A stretch of DNA of 7,941 bases. Origin: Candidatus Krumholzibacteriia bacterium. GTDB taxonomy: Bacteria; Krumholzibacteriota; Krumholzibacteriia; LZORAL124-64-63. Shown piece by piece: positions 5,199 through 7,941 of the stretch. How positions within the stretch are numbered: the first letter of the stretch is position 1; the number at the start of each line of letters is the position of its first letter. The stretch spans positions 1-7,941 of the forward strand of contig JACZKN010000539.1 of assembly GCA_014859985.1 (NCBI GenBank), read 5' to 3'. The position numbers and the translations under genes were made by a program. The notes under the pieces were generated by a model. The model was not told the DNA's origin and ran no database searches. It worked only from the letters and a program-made list of their open reading frames with translations.

Positions 5199-5864
5199 AT
5201 GGCCAGCAAGATCGTGAAATTCGGCGAAGACGTCGAAGGCTTCACCATCCCGGTGTTGAACGAGCGCGAGATCCGCGCCGGCGCGGGCATCCTCTTCCTG
5301 TTGATGTTCGTCACCATCATGATCGTGGTGATGAAGGGCAACTTCACGCCGCTCAAGTACGCTGTGCTCATCTTCCTGACCGACATCCTGATCCGCGTGC
5401 TGATCAGCCCGCGCTTCGCGCCGTCGCTGATCCCGGGCCGCCTGATCGTGCGCAACCAGGTGCCCGAGTACGTGGGCGCCCAGCAGAAGAAGTTCGCCTG
5501 GATCATCGGCATCGTGCTGGCGGTGATCATGTTCGCCCTGCAGGTGGTGGCCAACGCCTACAGCCCCATCACGGGGCTCATCTGCCTGATCTGCCTGGTG
5601 TTCCTGTTCTTCGAGACGGCCTTCGGCATCTGCATCGGCTGCAAAGTGTACAACCTGGTCTACAGGCAGAAGGCCCAGCACTGCCCCGGCGAGGTGTGCG
5701 AGCCCAAGGCGCGGCAGGCCATCCAGAAGACGTCGCCGGGCCAGCTGCTGATCGTCCTGGGCTTCGCGGCCTACATCGTGGCGACGGTCGTGCTGTTCAA
5801 CGACGAGTTCCGCAAGGAGCCCTTCGACCTGTTCGGGCTCGACGGCGGGGCCCACACCGAGTAG
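5199..5864 (+). CDS. DUF4395 family inner-membrane protein with two cysteine pairs
   Basis: A 221-residue polytopic membrane protein. After a short soluble head comes NEREIRAGAG (21-30), typical of the DUF4395 start. Hydrophobic segments follow at about 28-45, 54-69, 100-118, 124-141 and 182-200. The diagnostic block is GICIGCKVYNL (143-153) with C145-x2-C148, then HCPGEVC with C162-x4-C167. Function is not established. The cysteine pairs beside a helix end suggest thiol redox or sulfur/metal handling, which fits the thioredoxin and Cys-lipoprotein genes elsewhere in the window, but no operon links them. Start at ATG 5199 is favoured by AAAGGA four bases upstream. The frame stays open to 5154, but that extension would overlap the promoter. 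The stop codon lies in a hairpin loop (5845-5871). Confidence 0.88.
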   Translation: MASKIVKFGEDVEGFTIPVLNEREIRAGAGILFLLMFVTIMIVVMKGNFTPLKYAVLIFLTDILIRVLISPRFAPSLIPGRLIVRNQVPEYVGAQQKKFAWIIGIVLAVIMFALQVVANAYSPITGLICLICLVFLFFETAFGICIGCKVYNLVYRQKAQHCPGEVCEPKARQAIQKTSPGQLLIVLGFAAYIVATVVLFNDEFRKEPFDLFGLDGGAHTE

Positions 5865-5871
5865 GCCCCGC
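5845..5871 (+). terminator. Hairpin spanning the DUF4395 stop codon
   Basis: GCGGGGCC (5845-5852) pairs perfectly with GGCCCCGC (5864-5871), with an 11-base loop containing most of the TAG stop. A second hairpin follows at once: GCGGTG (5873-5878), loop CCGGT, CACCGC (5884-5889). It covers the stop of the minus-strand tail remnant. No T-run is present, so factor-independent termination is uncertain. Confidence 0.5.
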
Positions 5872-5882
5872 AGCGGTGCCGG

Positions 5883-5975
5883 TCACCGCACCTGCAGGAT
5901 CTTCTGGGTCTGCCGCTGCCCGGCCACGTTCAGCTCGTAGAAGCAGATGCCGCTGGCCACCTGGCGGCCGGCCGC
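5883..5975 (-). pseudogene. Second orphan FlgD-like C-terminal tail
   Basis: The minus strand reads AAGRQVASGICFYELNV...QKILQVR and stops at TGA (5885-5883). This is the canonical end of a FlgD Ig-like / T9SS-like tail (Gly-Arg-x-(hydrophobic)-Ala-Ser-Gly-Ile-x-Phe-Tyr...). About 30 residues survive. Upstream on this strand (from 5976) the frame becomes Pro/Arg-rich antisense of another fragment, so the protein body and the conserved Trp-Asp-Gly-Arg-Asp that should precede it are missing. It differs in sequence from the tail at 103-174, so it comes from another gene. It is convergent with and 18 bp from the DUF4395 stop. Confidence 0.7.
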
Positions 5976-5983
5976 CGGCGGCG

Positions 5984-6079
5984 CTGGCCTGGCCCGAGTC
6001 GCCGTTCCGCATCGAGGGTTCGGTGCTGCTGCGCGCCGCCGATCCGGAGCGGGACCGCCTGACCCGCGCACACGGCTGA
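5984..6079 (+). pseudogene. 3' remnant of an unidentified plus-strand gene
   Basis: From about 5984 to TGA 6077-6079 the plus strand reads LAWPESPFRIEGSVLLRAAD and on to a final RAHG. Codons are mostly G/C-ending and the text looks like genuine protein (Ile-Glu-Gly-Ser-Val-Leu-Leu-Arg). Upstream of about 5980 the frame passes into the antisense of the FlgD-like tail and of the DUF4395 gene, so there is no start or body. The family is not recognised. The 5976-5983 region is the junction of two unrelated gene ends. Confidence 0.4.
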
Positions 6080-6102
6080 GCGGACCCGGGCCGCCGGTCC
6101 GC
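6080..6102. terminator. Weak hairpin before the glycosyltransferase stop
   Basis: GCGGACC (6080-6086) pairs with GGTCCGC (6096-6102) around a nine-base GC loop. It lies between the TGA of the plus-strand remnant (6079) and the TAG of the minus-strand glycosyltransferase (6104), so it could terminate either. There is no T-run. Confidence 0.4.
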
Positions 6103-6103
6103 C

Positions 6104-7783
6104 CTACCGCGGCGCGCCCAGTTTCTCGCGCACGGCGCGGGCCTCGTCAGCCAGCCCCAGCTGCTCCAGGCACGTGAGGTAGCCCGCCAGGATGCGCCGG
6201 TTGTCCGGTTCGAGGGCGAGCACCGTCTCAAACTCGCGGCGCCCGCGCTCGTACTCGCCCAGCTGGGCGTACAGGGTCCCTAGGTTCGCGTGGGACGGCA
6301 CGTGGTCCGGGTGCTTGCGCACCGAGGCCTCGAAGGCGCGCACCGCGTCCGCGAGGCGGTTCTCGCGGATGGCGACGACTCCGGCCGTGTAGTCTCCCAG
6401 GCGATCCGCGCCCGCCTCGACCGCGGCGGGCACGTACAGGTACGCCACCGCGAGCAGGACGACGGTCGCGGCCACCGGCGCCAGGCGGCGGGGCGCGCCC
6501 CGGTCTCGGACCAGGTCCGCCAGGCGGAAGACGAAGTGCGCCGCGAAGACGGCCAGCAGCGGCGCCACCGGCACCCGGTAGCGCGCGGTGATGAAGAACG
6601 GCAGCAGGCTCGCCACCACGGCTGCGACCGCCAGCGCCGCCGGGCGGGACGCGGGCACGGTGCGCCAGGCGGACAGCATGCCGCCGACGCCCAGCGCCGC
6701 CAGCAGCCCGAACCCGACCCACCAGGCCTTCAGCCCGGCGCTGGCCGCCCGCGCCCAGGCGTAGTTCTCGATCTGGGGGATCTCGTAGTCGATGACGACC
6801 AGCAGCAGCTTCCTCCCCCACAGGGCGAGGGTCCGCCCGGGATTGGCGATATTCCAGTCCAGCCCCTGCCGCAACCAGAACCGCGAGGCCTGCGCCGGCG
6901 TCAGGTCCCGGCCCGCCAGCTGCCCGGCCCGCCGCACGCTGCCCCCGTCCTCGGGTGAACCCGGCTGGAAGAACTCCACACCTTCGATCTGGATGAAGGT
7001 CCCGTTGGCGTTGTCCCGGTTGCCGATGGCGTAGTTGATGCCGCCGTTGGTCGTCAAGGGCACGAAGCCGCCGCCGGCCCGCCAGTTGTGGATCGTCACC
7101 GGCAGGACCGCCACCAGCACGCCGCCGGCCAGCAGCGCCAGCCTGGCCAAGCCGCCCCGCGTCCGGGCCCCCGGGCGGCGCAGCAGGACGACTGCCACCG
7201 CCAGGACCAGCGCCAGCAGGTACGTGCCCCGGCCCGCCGCCAGCAGGCCCGCCAGCAGGCCCGCGGCGGCGAACAGCCACGCGCGACCGCCCCCGACCGC
7301 GCGCAGCAGCACCAGCACCAGCAGCGCCAGCAGCAGCGCCAGCAGCGGCGCCATCAGCACGTGGTTCTCCAGGAACAGCGCGTAGCCGTAGAGGTTGACC
7401 AGGGCCGCCGCCAGCAGCCCCGTCCGCCGGTCGAACAGCCTGCGGCCGATGAGGAAGACCACCACGGCGGTGGTGCAGCCCACAACGACGTTCAGCGCCA
7501 CGGCCACGCCCGGCGCGGCGCCGACGACGCGGTAGACCAGGCTCAGGAACGCCGGGTAGAGCGGCCCCATGAAGAAGACGCCCGGGTGCGCCGTCCCCTG
7601 GGCCCAGGCGGCGGCCAGGCCGTGGTAGTAGGCCGAGTCCAACCCGGCCGCTCCCAGCAGGCTGTAGCCGCCGACCACCCGGGCGAAGACCAGGCGGTTC
7701 AGCAGGGAGACCGCGAACACGAAGGCCGCCCAGGCGGGCGTGCCGCCCGGCAGCCTGCGGGGCGTGGACAGGAACGATGCCAT
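6104..7783 (-). CDS. GT-C (ArnT/PMT-like, GT39-type) membrane glycosyltransferase with C-terminal TPRs
   Basis: A 559-residue polytopic inner-membrane protein. It has about ten or more hydrophobic segments between residues 16 and 455. The first large loop has Asp49 in GLDSAYYH, the position of the catalytic acid in lipid-phosphosugar-dependent GT-C enzymes, and HPGVFFMGPLYPAFL (66-80), typical of the ArnT/PMT superfamily. NGGINYAIGN (246-255) begins the periplasmic domain. TARYRVPVAPLL (399-410) is the conserved late-helix motif. Residues about 463-556 form two to three TPRs (RLADAVRAFEASVRKHP; YERGRREFETVLALEPDN). Expected role: transfer of a sugar from a polyprenyl-phosphate donor to a protein, lipid or glycan in the periplasm; the substrate is not predictable. 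Start at ATG 7783; an in-frame extension to 7939 is Arg/Pro/Asp-rich and unlike a membrane N-terminus. The ribosome-binding site is weak (CGGA). Confidence 0.9.
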   Translation of the reverse strand: MASFLSTPRRLPGGTPAWAAFVFAVSLLNRLVFARVVGGYSLLGAAGLDSAYYHGLAAAWAQGTAHPGVFFMGPLYPAFLSLVYRVVGAAPGVAVALNVVVGCTTAVVVFLIGRRLFDRRTGLLAAALVNLYGYALFLENHVLMAPLLALLLALLVLVLLRAVGGGRAWLFAAAGLLAGLLAAGRGTYLLALVLAVAVVLLRRPGARTRGGLARLALLAGGVLVAVLPVTIHNWRAGGGFVPLTTNGGINYAIGNRDNANGTFIQIEGVEFFQPGSPEDGGSVRRAGQLAGRDLTPAQASRFWLRQGLDWNIANPGRTLALWGRKLLLVVIDYEIPQIENYAWARAASAGLKAWWVGFGLLAALGVGGMLSAWRTVPASRPAALAVAAVVASLLPFFITARYRVPVAPLLAVFAAHFVFRLADLVRDRGAPRRLAPVAATVVLLAVAYLYVPAAVEAGADRLGDYTAGVVAIRENRLADAVRAFEASVRKHPDHVPSHANLGTLYAQLGEYERGRREFETVLALEPDNRRILAGYLTCLEQLGLADEARAVREKLGAPR

Positions 7784-7941
7784 CGTCGGGTCCGTTTCTG
7801 CGAGGGGCCCGGGGCCGGTCGCCGCGCGCACGATCGGGCAAGGCCGCGGCGAGCCGGCGCCAAGATCTTCCTCGTCCGCGTCTTCAGCCGATTCCGGTGC
7901 GCAGCGAAGGAGAAACAACCGCCTCCTCGCCCCCACCACCC
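7784..7941. other. Leader region of the glycosyltransferase
   Basis: 158 bp upstream of the glycosyltransferase start. The minus-strand frame stays open here (to 7939), so a longer N-terminus is formally possible. No convincing -35/-10 pair, repeat or RNA element was seen. Confidence 0.4.

Noticed and set aside
4792..5199. Minus-strand frame ending MMVLSYSRATGFRFL then TGA then a further ~70 open codons; considered as a frameshifted gene, coupled small ORFs or selenoprotein
   Set aside because: No codon bias, no recognised domain, runs through the DUF4395 promoter, and open frames of this length are common at this GC content; no SECIS structure was recognised.
5963..5976. 14-bp palindrome GGCGGCCGGCCGCC at the second junction as a recombination site
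   Set aside because: A 12-bp version occurs at 3827-3838 inside the intact mutase gene, so it may reflect composition only; kept as context, not as a site.
6630..6643. 14-bp inverted match to the junction region near 5975-5988
   Set aside because: It lies within the intact glycosyltransferase, is Ala/Gly-codon sequence common in this genome, and inversion there would repair nothing.

Overview
The window is very GC-rich (roughly 70% by eye) and densely coding. It holds four intact or nearly intact protein genes, one damaged gene start and two orphan gene tails. A TlpA-type thioredoxin joined to a DUF6029-like outer-membrane barrel, a lipoprotein signal, and FlgD-like / type IX-like C-terminal tails point to a Gram-negative bacterium with an outer membrane. 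The FCB superphylum and its high-GC uncultured relatives (Krumholzibacteriota- or Eisenbacteria-like) would fit, but that placement is inference.

Layout: 1-184 is a small segment bounded by a perfect 17-bp inverted repeat (1-17 and 168-184). It carries, on the minus strand, the last codons of a FlgD-like tail (103-174) and the displaced start codon and signal-peptide n-region of the next gene (18-46). 88-2112 (+) is the TlpA-DUF6029 fusion. 2199-2531 (+) is a Cys/His-rich lipoprotein. A strong hairpin at 2558-2581 separates it from a convergent phosphohexomutase at 2609-4573 (-). About 620 bases of intergenic DNA follow, with promoter-like sites facing both ways. 5199-5864 (+) is a DUF4395 membrane protein. 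5865-6103 holds a second orphan FlgD-like tail (minus) butted against the 3' end of an unidentified plus-strand gene. 6104-7783 (-) is a GT-C glycosyltransferase with C-terminal TPRs.

Main discovery: if 18-167 is turned around between its 17-bp inverted repeats, two broken genes are repaired at once. The FlgD-like tail then reads on the plus strand from the left edge of the window and ends properly. 56 bp later an ATG opens in frame into the TlpA-DUF6029 gene and gives it a textbook signal peptide. The window therefore shows the 'off' orientation of a possible intragenic invertible switch, or a foldback/chimeric assembly with the same microhomology. If the window start is a contig start, it falls exactly on the outer edge of the repeat, which is where a graph assembler would stop if both orientations were present in the reads.

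Functional theme: the fusion, the CxxC lipoprotein and the Cys-rich DUF4395 membrane protein suggest envelope thiol/metal chemistry. The mutase and glycosyltransferase suggest envelope or surface sugar metabolism. No recombinase, transposase, tRNA, rRNA or CRISPR was found in the window.
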